This document shows, piece after piece, positions 48,040 to 57,026 of a stretch of 64,000 nucleotides of DNA (its first letter is position 1; every line of letters starts with the position of its first letter). The position numbers were made by a program, and so were the translations under genes. Origin of the DNA: Chitinophaga rhizophila (GTDB taxonomy: Bacteria > Bacteroidota > Bacteroidia > Chitinophagales > Chitinophagaceae); contig NZ_JAICCF010000001.1 in assembly GCF_019492185.1 (NCBI RefSeq), positions 2,281,696 to 2,345,695 on the forward strand, given 5' to 3'. The notes below the pieces were generated by a model that was given only the letters and a program-made list of their open reading frames with translations, made no database searches and was not told where the DNA came from.

Positions 48040-48916
48040 CTTTATCCCAGAATAATTTCGTCAGTTGTGCAATTACGCTGTCGCGCGTTGCCTCATCTGC
48101 CCTGGCATCACTGACAAATACTACGATGGCATACTTCTTACCATTGGGTAAAGTAACGATACCGGCATCGTTTGTAGCTGCAGTAATACCATCTTTTGAG
48201 CCGGAAGTACCGGTCTTATGAGCCACTTCTGCATTCTTGGGAAGCAGTCCTCTCATTCTGCCAGGTCCTGTAGTTGTTTCCCGCATGATTTGTAAAAGGA
48301 AGTCATTGCTGGAGGCAGAGAGATATTGGCCGGCATGTATTCCTTTTAACAACTGCAGCATAGCTACCGGTGTGCACCAGTCGGTATATTGCACTTCCCA
48401 GGCCTTTGCCATTTGCTCTTCGTTGGCTTTTATGGATATGCTGTCAATGCCCAGACCACGAATATATTGTTCCACATAAGTAGTACCTCCTACCAGGCGG
48501 AATAAGATATCGCAGCCGTTATTATCACTTTGCGATACGGTGTATGCCAGTACATCGCGTAATTTCATATCTGTTCCTTCCGGGAATTTCTTACCTATAG
48601 GACTCCATGTGGGAAGTAATTCTTCTTTCCTGATATGGATAAGCTGATCCAGGGATAACTTGCCTTTATCTACCTGGTCGAGTACAGCAATGGCAAGCGG
48701 CACTTTAAATACGCTTTGCATCGGATACCTGTCATATCCGTTCAGGGTGATGGTATCTCCATCTTCCAGTGACATCATGGCCATGCCTACGTGTCCACGG
48801 GCAGTAGCAGCAATAGTGGCGATTTTTTGTCTGATAGTATTCTTCTGCGCAGTACTATGTTTATAAGATAACAGGGACAGGAGCGCGATAGCGCAGGAAA
48901 AGATACAGTTTCTCAT
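48032..48916 (-). CDS. Class A beta-lactamase (A2-like)
   Basis: A 294-residue serine beta-lactamase with signal peptide (to about STAQ). Catalytic motifs are complete: S68-V-F-K71, S130-D131-N132, E166 in NEEQM, and K234-T235-G236. The ETTTGPGRMRGLLP and HKTGTSG segments resemble the PER/CblA/CfxA branch of Bacteroidota enzymes. It should hydrolyse penicillins or cephalosporins in the periplasm; spectrum cannot be read. It lies 28 bases after the NRPS-like gene on the same strand, so co-transcription is possible. Confidence 0.93.
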   Translation of the reverse strand: MRNCIFSCAIALLSLLSYKHSTAQKNTIRQKIATIAATARGHVGMAMMSLEDGDTITLNGYDRYPMQSVFKVPLAIAVLDQVDKGKLSLDQLIHIRKEELLPTWSPIGKKFPEGTDMKLRDVLAYTVSQSDNNGCDILFRLVGGTTYVEQYIRGLGIDSISIKANEEQMAKAWEVQYTDWCTPVAMLQLLKGIHAGQYLSASSNDFLLQIMRETTTGPGRMRGLLPKNAEVAHKTGTSGSKDGITAATNDAGIVTLPNGKKYAIVVFVSDARADEATRDSVIAQLTKLFWDKAK

Positions 48917-48943
48917 TTGGTTTGGAGGCTTTAGCGACTGGCA

Positions 48944-51577
48944 TTATGACTTCATGCGTTCGTCTGCCAGTTGTTGCAGCAAGATAGCAAAATCTTTATC
49001 ATTTGGAGGCATCAGAAACGTCTTATGATCACCATTCACATCATGTACATGGATACCGGCTTTGGCATAGGGTTTCCATCCAAGGTAGATGGGGTCATCC
49101 AGGTAATACAGCCTGGTACCTACCCGGAACAGGTCAATAATACAGGCGTCGGATGGTTGCATATAATATTTGCGGTAGGCAGCTTCATATTTCTCATTGA
49201 TCCTATCTTCTGCCCTGTCAGATTCGGGGGTTTGCTGCAAGCCAACATATACTGCCAGTTCATTGTATTTCCTGACGAAGTACGCCTGTTGATAACTAAT
49301 CGTCTCCTTCGGATGACGGAACAACGATCCTGTAATGAACAGGAATTTAGGAAACTGCCTTTTTACCTTGCTGACGTACTTGGGTACTCCTGTTTCAAAG
49401 TGACCTTTATTGTAGGCGTAGGTATCAAACATAGCCAGCAGCTTTACAGTCTTTCCCATGGCCTGCAGCTGCCTGGCCATTTCAAATGCGACCACCCCTC
49501 CATAGGAATATCCAGCCAGGGCGTAGCCGTCAGTAAACCCTTTTTCCAGTAATGCAGCAATGTATTCCGCGGCCATATCTTCCAGTGTTTCAAAGGGCTT
49601 ATCCACACCGTTAAGTCCGCGGGGCTGGAAACCATATATTGGCTGGTCGGCATCCATATTCCGGGCGATGTTGTTGAACAGCAGCACGTTCATGTCAAGA
49701 CCATTGACAATAAAAATGGGTGGTTTATTACCGGTGGGTTTGACGGGAACCAGCAAATCCCAGGAGATAGCCTGATCATCCAACAGCATTTCCCTGGATA
49801 GCTTTTCGATGGTATTTTCAGTGAACAGGCTGGCAAGTGGAAGACGTTTGCCTGTTTCCCGCTCAATACGGGCCATTATCTGCATGGCGACTATAGATGT
49901 ACCCCCCAGCTCAAAGAAGTCGTCTTTGATGCCTATTTTCTTCACCTGGAGGCATTCCTCCCATATACCAGCTACCAGCTTCTCCTGTTCCGTACGGGGG
50001 GCCACATAGACCCTATTGGCTTTTTCTAGCTCAATACCCATGGCTTCCAATGCATTACGATCTACTTTTCCATTGGGTGATAAGGGAAACCTGGGTAACA
50101 GCACAAAATTACTTGGCACCATATACTCAGGCAGATAATCTCTCAATGCATGTTGCCAGTCTGCGAAATTAACAGGATCGTTGCCTTCCATAACTACATA
50201 GGCGACCAGTCGTTCATCTTTCGGGAGCACAACAACGTCTTTGATTCCCGGCTGTTTACCGAGAGCATGTTCTACCTCGCCAAGTTCAATGCGGTAACCT
50301 CTGATTTTTACCTGGTGATCCATTCGTCCCAGGCATTGAATTTCATCCCCATTTACAATCCTGCCCAGATCGCCTGTTTTGTACATCCTGGCACCGGGAA
50401 CGGTAGAAAAGGGATCATCCATGAAACGTTCCGCATTTAGTTCCGGTCTGTTAAGGTAACCAGGACCTACGCCTGCTCCGCCGATAAATATCTCTCCCAC
50501 AGTACCGTCAGGCAGAGGCTTTAACTGGCTGTCCAGGATGTAGGCCACCATGTTTTCTATCGGCCGGCCAACGGTGATCACTTCATCATCCAGATGTATC
50601 TGCTTGAGTGTGGCCCATACGGTAGTCTCAGTAGGACCGTACATATTCCACAGACTATCACATTTTTCCAGCAGTCGCTCTGCCAGCTTTTTGGACAGGG
50701 CTTCTCCTCCGATTAGTGCTTTCAGAGGGAGTTTTCCTTCCCAGGCAGACTCCAGCATCATGCGCCAGGTGGCAGGCGTTGCCTGCATAACAGTAACACC
50801 TCGTTGGCGAACTATCTCCATGAGTTGCCGTGTATCTCTGGATGTTTGTACATCAGTTAAAATAATCTCAGCACCTGCCAGCAAAGGGAGGTATAATTCC
50901 AGTCCGGAGATATCGAAAGAGATAGTAGTCAGGGCAAGAACGCGGTCGTTTTCGTCCAGTCCGGGCGCTTTGAGCATACCGATCAGGAAGTTAACCAGTC
51001 CAAGCTGCGTAATCTGTACACCTTTGGGCTGGCCGGTTGACCCGGAAGTATATAAAACATACACTACATCGTCCATACTGATGGGCACATCAGGAGGCGT
51101 TACCGCATATTGGGGAGCCTGCCGGAGGATGTCTTCCATTAATATGACCCGGGCGTCAGTCGTGAATTGTCCGCTATATTTCTCTGAAGTGATGAGATAA
51201 CCTGCGCCGGCATCTTTGAGCATAAATTCAATTCTTGCTTTCGGATATTCCGGGTCTAACGGCAAATAAGTTGCGCCGGCTTTTACAATAGCCAGCAGGC
51301 AATACACCATTTCCGGCGAGCGGTCAACAGCCAATCCGACAATAGCTCCTTTACGGATGCCATAGTCAGCGAGCAGGCGGGCGAATTGATTGGCAGAATT
51401 ATTTAATTTATGATATGTTATTACGTGATCCCTGAAGCGTAGCACTGGCTTATCGGGTTGGAGGAGCGCTTTTTCATGGATAAGTTCCTGCAGGGAACGT
51501 AGGTCCGATAAAGATAAAAGGCGATTGTCCGATGGGGGTATGGGATTCCGTTCATTTGTTGCTTGTCTTTCCGACAT
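48944..51577 (-). CDS. NRPS-like enzyme with A-T-TE domains
   Basis: A 877-residue enzyme without a condensation domain. The adenylation domain (about 30-530) has LYTSGSTGQPKG, FDISGLELYLPL, NMYGPTETTVWA, YKTGDLGR and NGKVDRNAL. The carrier domain holds S561 in FFELGGTSI. The thioesterase has nucleophile S691 in GYSYGG and late histidine in NGDHKTF. By eye the specificity residues (D-I-L-Q-L-G-M-V-W-K) resemble glycine codes, a tentative reading. Stand-alone A-T-TE enzymes activate and release one acid, sometimes as a dimer or ester. The product is unknown. Confidence 0.88.
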   Translation of the reverse strand: MSERQATNERNPIPPSDNRLLSLSDLRSLQELIHEKALLQPDKPVLRFRDHVITYHKLNNSANQFARLLADYGIRKGAIVGLAVDRSPEMVYCLLAIVKAGATYLPLDPEYPKARIEFMLKDAGAGYLITSEKYSGQFTTDARVILMEDILRQAPQYAVTPPDVPISMDDVVYVLYTSGSTGQPKGVQITQLGLVNFLIGMLKAPGLDENDRVLALTTISFDISGLELYLPLLAGAEIILTDVQTSRDTRQLMEIVRQRGVTVMQATPATWRMMLESAWEGKLPLKALIGGEALSKKLAERLLEKCDSLWNMYGPTETTVWATLKQIHLDDEVITVGRPIENMVAYILDSQLKPLPDGTVGEIFIGGAGVGPGYLNRPELNAERFMDDPFSTVPGARMYKTGDLGRIVNGDEIQCLGRMDHQVKIRGYRIELGEVEHALGKQPGIKDVVVLPKDERLVAYVVMEGNDPVNFADWQHALRDYLPEYMVPSNFVLLPRFPLSPNGKVDRNALEAMGIELEKANRVYVAPRTEQEKLVAGIWEECLQVKKIGIKDDFFELGGTSIVAMQIMARIERETGKRLPLASLFTENTIEKLSREMLLDDQAISWDLLVPVKPTGNKPPIFIVNGLDMNVLLFNNIARNMDADQPIYGFQPRGLNGVDKPFETLEDMAAEYIAALLEKGFTDGYALAGYSYGGVVAFEMARQLQAMGKTVKLLAMFDTYAYNKGHFETGVPKYVSKVKRQFPKFLFITGSLFRHPKETISYQQAYFVRKYNELAVYVGLQQTPESDRAEDRINEKYEAAYRKYYMQPSDACIIDLFRVGTRLYYLDDPIYLGWKPYAKAGIHVHDVNGDHKTFLMPPNDKDFAILLQQLADERMKS

Positions 51578-51731
51578 AGATTCCCTGGTATAATTGTAAT
51601 ATGCTGATTATATCTCTTAAAACAACGGAATATTGAATTGGTTTAGTATAAGATGAAAATATACTTAGGTAAGCAGCCTTCCGACTGATCCATTAATTTT
51701 TATCATATATAAGGTGGATGTGCCTAATTAC

Positions 51732-52482
51732 ATACCTGAGAGTACGGCACAAATGCTGAACATGGCCTGCTGAAAACCATCATCAGGCAGATGTTACCCG
51801 GTATTACTTTGGACAATTAAGCGGAGGAGGGGCATTGTTAATTAGCGTTTCTGTCCTTGAGAATAGAATAAGACTGCTGAACTTGGACTGGTTTAGACAA
51901 ATGATACCTGGTAGTACTTTTAATGAATCAGTGAAGGGTATGCATTGTTAATTAGCATTTCTGTACTTGAGAATAAAGTGCAATCGCTAAACATGGCCTG
52001 TTTTAGACAAATGTTATCCGGTAGTACTTTGGACGAACAATAGAAGGAGGTGCATTATTGGTTGGCGTTTCTATACTTGAGAATAGTATACGACCGCTGA
52101 ACTTGGCCCGTTTGAGACAAACTTTATCCGGTAGTAATTTTGACGAATAAGCGAAGGATATGCATTATTGGTTAGCGTTTTTATACTCGATAATAAAGTA
52201 CAATCGCTGACCATGGCCTGGTTTAGACGAACGTTATCCGGTAGTACTTTTGAAGAATAAGCGAAGGATGTGCATTATTGGTTAGCATTTCTATACTTGA
52301 GAATAGAATACGACCGCTGAACTTGGCCTGGTGTAGGCAAATGTTATCCGGTAGTACTTTTGAAGAATAAGCGAAAGATGTGCATTATTGGTTAGCGTTT
52401 TTATACTTAAGAATAAAATACGACCGCTGAACTTGGCCGGGCTTAAATAACCATGGGGCAGATGCTATTTGGTAGTACTGTG
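51732..52482. repeat. 110-base tandem repeat array, about seven units
   Basis: The landmark GCTGAAC(A/T)TGG recurs at 51755, 51876, 51986, 52096, 52206, 52316 and 52426. The intervals are 121, 110, 110, 110, 110 and 110 bases. The two outermost units share an 11-base longer form (AACCATnnn(n)GGCAGATG), while the five inner units have TTTAGACAAATG. The period is not a multiple of three, so it is not coding. Two sub-types (CAATCGCT and CGACCGCT) alternate, suggesting a 220-base higher-order duplication. Confidence 0.95.
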
Positions 52483-52526
52483 GACGAACAAGGGACGAAC
52501 AAGCGACGAACAAGCGACGAACAAGA
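52483..52526. repeat. 11-base minisatellite, four copies
   Basis: GACGAACAAG plus G, C, C or A, repeated four times without gap. The same word occurs once in several 110-base units (for example at 52032), so it probably expanded from the last unit. Confidence 0.93.
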
Positions 52527-52752
52527 GGTGGACTTGATCAATGTAGGACCTGTCCCTTTCGATTAACTGCTGGATAACAAGATAAAAATTACTGATTTAT
52601 AAGGCACAATATGTAACAGTCCATATTGACTAGTTGGTGGAGCTGTGGAGAAAATCATAGTTGTTCTGAGGTTATACAAAGATAACCCTAATTGTTTACT
52701 CGTACACAATCCAAGCAGTTTACATTATCGTGTCGCAACACTCGCTGTTCTT

Positions 52753-52914
52753 TTACCTGTGGTGGACTCCGGATAGTCGGTTCTTGGTGTACATCAATAT
52801 TCAAGGTAATATTTGCAGCCTGCCGCACCGCCTTGATCTTTTGCCTACGGTGAAATTCAGATTGTCGGTTCCTGGTATACATCAATTGCCGAAGTGATAT
52901 TAGCAGCATGCCAC
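52753..52914. repeat. Degenerate two-copy repeat, 88-base period
   Basis: Copies at about 52753-52826 and 52841-52914 share GTCGGTT(C)nTGGTnTACATCAAT and a following (A)ATATTnGCAGC. On the minus strand the copies encode related peptides, AANITxxIDVxQEPTI, one interrupted by stops. It looks like a decayed repeat-containing gene. Confidence 0.7.
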
Positions 52915-53266
52915 ATTATCCTGTACATCATTTTCGGGATACACAGAGTTTCTGGAGGAGGCGATCGACCCCAGGCAATATAAGCGCCCTCTTCTGGAGA
53001 TAGTGGTAATACTTATCATAAGGCCTATACGGGCATTGCCATCTGTTATAGTTTTTTTTGACAGCGCAGCTGACCAATTGGTATTATCCCTAGTAGTGGC
53101 CAGGCAAATGCCGAGGTCTCTCCACCAGCTCAATTCTTCTTCAAAGAGGAATGCAGAGTGGAGAAGTAACCGGATGGCATAGTAGGTTAAGTTACTGCTT
53201 ATCCCGGTTTGTCATCCCGCAGCTGTTGGTAATCCGCCAAGGTATAATGCTAGTTATTATACAGCA

Positions 53267-54652
53267 CTATTTTCCGATACAGAACTTGCTGAATATGAAA
53301 TCCAGCTGATCTTCATTGGTAATTTGTCCGGTTATTTCACCCAGGTAATGAAGGCATCTGCGGATATCCAGGGATAGCAGGTCTCCTGGTAACTGATTAT
53401 CCAGTCCGGCTCTGACATCCTGTAAAGCTTTGAGGACTTCCTGCAAAGCGGTATAATGCCGTGCGTTGGTAACAATTGTATCTTCTGTATTCACGTCGCC
53501 GCTCATTACTTTCTGTACCAGGCGGTCTTTTAATTCCTGTATATGTTCATGCTGCTTGGCAGAGATAAAAAGGATGTCTTTTATGGGTGCAAACTTCTCC
53601 TGCATAACAGGTAGTCCAAGAACATCTGTTTTGTTACCAATCAGCAGGTAGTTGATTCCTTCTTTATCGAATGTTTCTACCTGGGTTCGCAGTTCCTCTA
53701 GTGAAGTCTGATTTGTATCAAACATATAAAGGACTACACCGGCTTCCCGGATCTTCTCCATGGTTTTCTGCACCCCGATACTCTCGATGACATCTGCACT
53801 TTCACGAATACCTGCCGTATCAATAAGACGGAATAATACTCCCTGGATATTGAGCACTTCTTCAATGGTATCGCGTGTAGTACCCGCAATATCACTTACG
53901 ATAGCCCTATTCTCATTCAGGAGCGTGTTGAGCAGGGTAGATTTACCTGCATTTGGCTTACCAACAATAGCAGTGTTAACACCATTTTTGATGACATTAC
54001 CCATTCGGAAAGATTCTACGAGATGAGTCACTACGCCGTTAGCTTCATTGATAAGTTTGTATAATTGAGTACGATCGGCAAATTCTACGTCTTCCTGACT
54101 GAAGTCTAGTTCTAGTTCTATCAGAGCGGAGAAGCTGATCAGTTGTTCTCTGAGCGCATATAGCTCTTTGGAGAAGCCGCCTCTCATTTGTTGCATGGCC
54201 GTCTGGTGACTGGCTGCCGAGTTACTAGCGATGAGGTCAGCCACAGATTCCGCCTGTGTAAGATCCAGTTTGCCATTGAGGAAAGCACGCATGGTGTACT
54301 CTCCTGGCTTGGCCATTCTGGCGCCGGCGTTGATACATGCATCAATGATCTGTTGCTGTATATAAGGAGATCCGTGGCAGGAGATTTCCACGATGTCTTC
54401 TCCGGTGTAAGAGCGGGGTGCCTTATAGAGGCTGACTACGACTTCATCAATCGTACGTCCTCTGTCTATAATAGATCCGAAGTGTAGTGTGTGTCCTGGC
54501 TGTTTATGCAGGTCTTTCGCAGGAAAGAGGGTATTACAGATGTCAATTGCATTTGTTCCATTGAGGCGGATCACCGCAATTGCGCCTATACCTGGTGCGG
54601 TCGCCAATGCTACTATTGTTTCGTCGTATCCTGTAAGATTATTCCCTAGCAT
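53267..54652 (-). CDS. mnmE: tRNA modification GTPase MnmE
   Basis: A 461-residue GTPase that, with MnmG, installs the carboxymethylaminomethyl (cmnm5) group on U34 of certain tRNAs. The N-terminal formyl-THF-binding domain (1-120) contains KAPRSYTGEDIVEISCHGSP. The G domain is inserted in the helical domain, with GKPNAGKS at 231-238, SDIAGTTRDT, DTAG at 278-281 and NKTD. The catalytic C-terminal cysteine is in FCIGK at residues 457-461. All elements are intact. It is transcribed after the TonB operon but separated by a terminator. Confidence 0.97.
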   Translation of the reverse strand: MLGNNLTGYDETIVALATAPGIGAIAVIRLNGTNAIDICNTLFPAKDLHKQPGHTLHFGSIIDRGRTIDEVVVSLYKAPRSYTGEDIVEISCHGSPYIQQQIIDACINAGARMAKPGEYTMRAFLNGKLDLTQAESVADLIASNSAASHQTAMQQMRGGFSKELYALREQLISFSALIELELDFSQEDVEFADRTQLYKLINEANGVVTHLVESFRMGNVIKNGVNTAIVGKPNAGKSTLLNTLLNENRAIVSDIAGTTRDTIEEVLNIQGVLFRLIDTAGIRESADVIESIGVQKTMEKIREAGVVLYMFDTNQTSLEELRTQVETFDKEGINYLLIGNKTDVLGLPVMQEKFAPIKDILFISAKQHEHIQELKDRLVQKVMSGDVNTEDTIVTNARHYTALQEVLKALQDVRAGLDNQLPGDLLSLDIRRCLHYLGEITGQITNEDQLDFIFSKFCIGK

Positions 54653-54692
54653 AATTATTCACAATTCAGGCAGCAATATACCAATAAATAGA

Positions 54693-54727
54693 AAAACCCG
54701 GTCTCAGCAAAGCCGGGACCGGGTTTT
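54693..54727 (-). terminator. Rho-independent terminator of the exbB-exbD-exbD-tonB operon
   Basis: An 11-base stem (54693-54703 with 54717-54727), T-rich on the minus strand side, about 20 bases after the tonB stop. Confidence 0.8.
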
Positions 54728-54748
54728 AGATAAATATCCTTAGATCTG

Positions 54749-55588
54749 CTACTCTTGCAAAGTAAAGCGGATTGGCAGGTTGAACTGTACAGATACCTGA
54801 CGGCCGTTCTGTTTACCAGCTTTCCATTTAGGCATTATTTTTACCACACGGATTGCTTCTTCTTCCAGACCGCCACCTTTCGCAGCACCTACAGTTTTCA
54901 CATCTTTGATGTTACCGTCTGAGTCAACTACGAACTGTACGAACACAGTACCAGAGATCGCATTTTCCTGCGCAACGCGAGGATAACGGATGTTTTTGCT
55001 CAGGAACTTAGCCAGCGCTTCTTCACCACCAGGGAAGGTAGGAGGCTGTTCTACGAATGTAAAGATCTCTTCTTTTGGAGGAGGAGGAGGAGCTTCTACC
55101 ACACCTGTACCTTTACTGTCTTCCAGCAATCCCGGATCTATACCGTTAGGATCACCTTCTACAGTTTTAGTACTGATCGCCTTATTCTCAATTTCCTTGA
55201 TTTTAGGCGGTACTTCATCTTCCGGTACTTCTTCATCCTTCTTGATTACAGGAGGAGTGAACTGTACGGATGGCTTCACCGGTGGTGGTGGAGCTGGTGG
55301 TGGTGGAGGCGGAGGTGGAGTTTTCGGATCATCCGGAATCTTCACATCCTCCATCTTAATCTGTTCTATAACGGGTTTCTTATCAGGATTTTCCCGTTCT
55401 AATTTGTTGATATAATTACTGATACCATAACCTGCGATAACAACAAGCATCAGTGCTGCGCTACCGATAACGGCGTTGCGCACCCTTTTGTCGTATTGTC
55501 GTCTGAGGTCATAAGCCCCATATTCCTTATTCCTGTTCTCAAACAGGATATCCAGAAAATCGGACTTTAAGACTTTAGCGGAATCCAT
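54749..55588 (-). CDS. tonB: Energy transducer TonB (operon copy)
   Basis: A 279-residue TonB whose N-terminus (SDFLDILFENRNKEYGAYDLRR) is the same type as the orphan copy at 8.6 kb. One membrane segment (about 35-55) is followed by a Pro-rich linker with a long polyproline run (PPPPPPPPAPPPPVKP), then the C-terminal TonB domain (FPGGEEALAKFLSKNIRYPRVAQ). It closes the operon after exbB and two exbD genes, spaced 40 bases from the second. It would energise the SusC and TonB-dependent receptors in the window. Confidence 0.95.
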   Translation of the reverse strand: MDSAKVLKSDFLDILFENRNKEYGAYDLRRQYDKRVRNAVIGSAALMLVVIAGYGISNYINKLERENPDKKPVIEQIKMEDVKIPDDPKTPPPPPPPPAPPPPVKPSVQFTPPVIKKDEEVPEDEVPPKIKEIENKAISTKTVEGDPNGIDPGLLEDSKGTGVVEAPPPPPKEEIFTFVEQPPTFPGGEEALAKFLSKNIRYPRVAQENAISGTVFVQFVVDSDGNIKDVKTVGAAKGGGLEEEAIRVVKIMPKWKAGKQNGRQVSVQFNLPIRFTLQE

Positions 55589-55628
55589 TGTTTAAATTTT
55601 AAGGATGGATACAAAGATTGTTTCTAAA

Positions 55629-56228
55629 TTACTTGGAGCCACCTCCTCCACCGTTAGCTGTTTCAGTCTGTTGTATCCAGGTTTTATCCTGGTCACTGAT
55701 GTCAACTGTAGCATAACGTTGAATACGATTAATGGCCATTTCGTCCAGAATGTCAACGAAATCCTTGTATGTAGCGTTATCATCTGCTTTAATGATTATC
55801 ACCACATCTTCAGGCTCTCCCTTTGAGTTCCTTAACTGAGCAACCTCATCACGCTTTTTAATAATTACATCTCTGATGCCGCCGGTATTAGCAAAGCTAG
55901 TTGCTTTGAAAAAGTCAGGATTTGCCGAAGCATTCGGGTCCTGTGCCAGACCTTCGTAATAGTATACGCGGTCCTTTTGTCCGAGCAGTATAGTGAGTGC
56001 AGTACTTTCTTTTACCTTGTTCTGCTCTTTTTCATCCTTAGTATCCTTCGGCATGATCAAGTCCATTGTTTTGGGCTTACTCATAGTCGTAGTCAACATG
56101 AAGAATGTTATCAGCAGGAAGCCGAGATCCACCATTGGAGTCATGTCTACGCGCGTAGACTGCTTCTTGGATTTCGTACCCTGGTGTTTACCTTTCCCAC
56201 CACTACTGCTGGTATCCATTTCTGCCAT
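55629..56228 (-). CDS. exbD: ExbD/TolR-family transporter subunit (second copy)
   Basis: A 199-residue subunit with one N-terminal membrane helix (STRVDMTPMVDLGFLLITFFML) that holds the proton-carrying aspartate (D in MVDLGF). The periplasmic part contains a Lys/Glu-rich stretch (DTKDEKEQNKVK) and the usual IKADDNATYKDFVDILDEM. It works in the ExbB-ExbD proton channel that drives TonB. It lies 72 bases after the first exbD and 40 before tonB. Two exbD genes in tandem is common in Bacteroidota. Confidence 0.94.
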   Translation of the reverse strand: MAEMDTSSSGGKGKHQGTKSKKQSTRVDMTPMVDLGFLLITFFMLTTTMSKPKTMDLIMPKDTKDEKEQNKVKESTALTILLGQKDRVYYYEGLAQDPNASANPDFFKATSFANTGGIRDVIIKKRDEVAQLRNSKGEPEDVVIIIKADDNATYKDFVDILDEMAINRIQRYATVDISDQDKTWIQQTETANGGGGGSK

Positions 56229-56300
56229 AGTAGCTCTTTTTTTTAGTTTTCAATAGCAACTCAGTGCCGCAGCGCTGCCTGCCGTTTGCTTGAAATCTGT

Positions 56301-56957
56301 TTATTCTTCGGATTTACCTTCGGCACGTGCCAGAGCTGCTGCAGATCCTGCAGGAGCAGCTTCAAGGTTAGTAACCAGGTTCAGCTTCTGAATCTTTTTC
56401 TCCTTGAAGGTATCCAGTATTTCCTTGATTTTAGGATATGGAGTACCATTGTCGGCTTTAATGCAGTACTGCAGTCTTGGGTTTCCACCCTGTGCAGATC
56501 TTGCATATTCGATCCATACAGCTACTTCATTATTGGCAGAATCAGAAGGAATACCTTTTTCAAGGCCTGCTTTCTTACGCTCTTCTGGTTTCATTTCGAG
56601 GTAAGTCTTCAGACTTTTGATGTCGGTACCTACACTGGAGCCAACGACAAAGTTGTTTTTCTCTGTCTCAGTCAGACCGAGCTTAAACTGTTGATCCAGA
56701 TCATTGATCAGCTGTTGCCTTTTAGGCTGGCCGTCCATGCTGAAAAATATTCTACCGTCTTTATCAACTGTCAGCATGATCACATCAGAATCCGGCAGCA
56801 GTTTAGTATTGATGGAAGACGGAGTAACCACAGTTACCGGCTCATCCGGCTTAAATTTGGTTGCCAGCATGAAGAAAGTGAGCAGCAAGAAAGCCACATC
56901 ACACATCGCGGTCATGTCAACCAACGTGCTCTTCCTGGGCATTTTAACTTTAGGCAT
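56301..56957 (-). CDS. exbD: ExbD/TolR-family transporter subunit (first copy)
   Basis: A 218-residue ExbD relative. The N-terminal helix STLVDMTAMCDVAFLLLTFFML carries the conserved aspartate (CDVAF). The periplasmic part is longer than in the second copy and includes a Met-Lys-Pro-Glu-Glu segment (about residue 125-135). The C-terminal end is acidic and Ala-rich (AAPAGSAAALARAEGKSEE). It is 69 bases from exbB. The two ExbD proteins may form a heterodimer; this is inferred from the gene pair. Confidence 0.94.
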   Translation of the reverse strand: MPKVKMPRKSTLVDMTAMCDVAFLLLTFFMLATKFKPDEPVTVVTPSSINTKLLPDSDVIMLTVDKDGRIFFSMDGQPKRQQLINDLDQQFKLGLTETEKNNFVVGSSVGTDIKSLKTYLEMKPEERKKAGLEKGIPSDSANNEVAVWIEYARSAQGGNPRLQYCIKADNGTPYPKIKEILDTFKEKKIQKLNLVTNLEAAPAGSAAALARAEGKSEE

Positions 56958-57026
56958 CTTTACTCCTTTTTTAGTTTACTTTATATAGATTCAAAACTGC
57001 GCGTTTTCCACACAAATAATTAAAAA

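Larger units (their letters stand above)
51578..53266. other. 1.7 kb repeat-rich non-coding region
   Basis: No convincing gene. It is dominated by a 110-base tandem array (51732-52482), an 11-base minisatellite (52483-52526) and a degenerate 88-base-period duplication (52753-52914), each listed separately. The rest shows no promoter or RNA that I recognise. Confidence 0.6.

Noticed and set aside
51732..52526. CRISPR array
   Set aside because: The units are contiguous 110-base repeats without unique spacers and no cas gene is near.
52688..52909. 73-codon minus-strand frame as a real gene
   Set aside because: Only one of the two related repeat copies is open and no start context or homologous family is evident; treated as a decayed repeat.
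52900..53133. 77-codon minus-strand frame
   Set aside because: No protein-like pattern; in a repeat-rich non-coding stretch.
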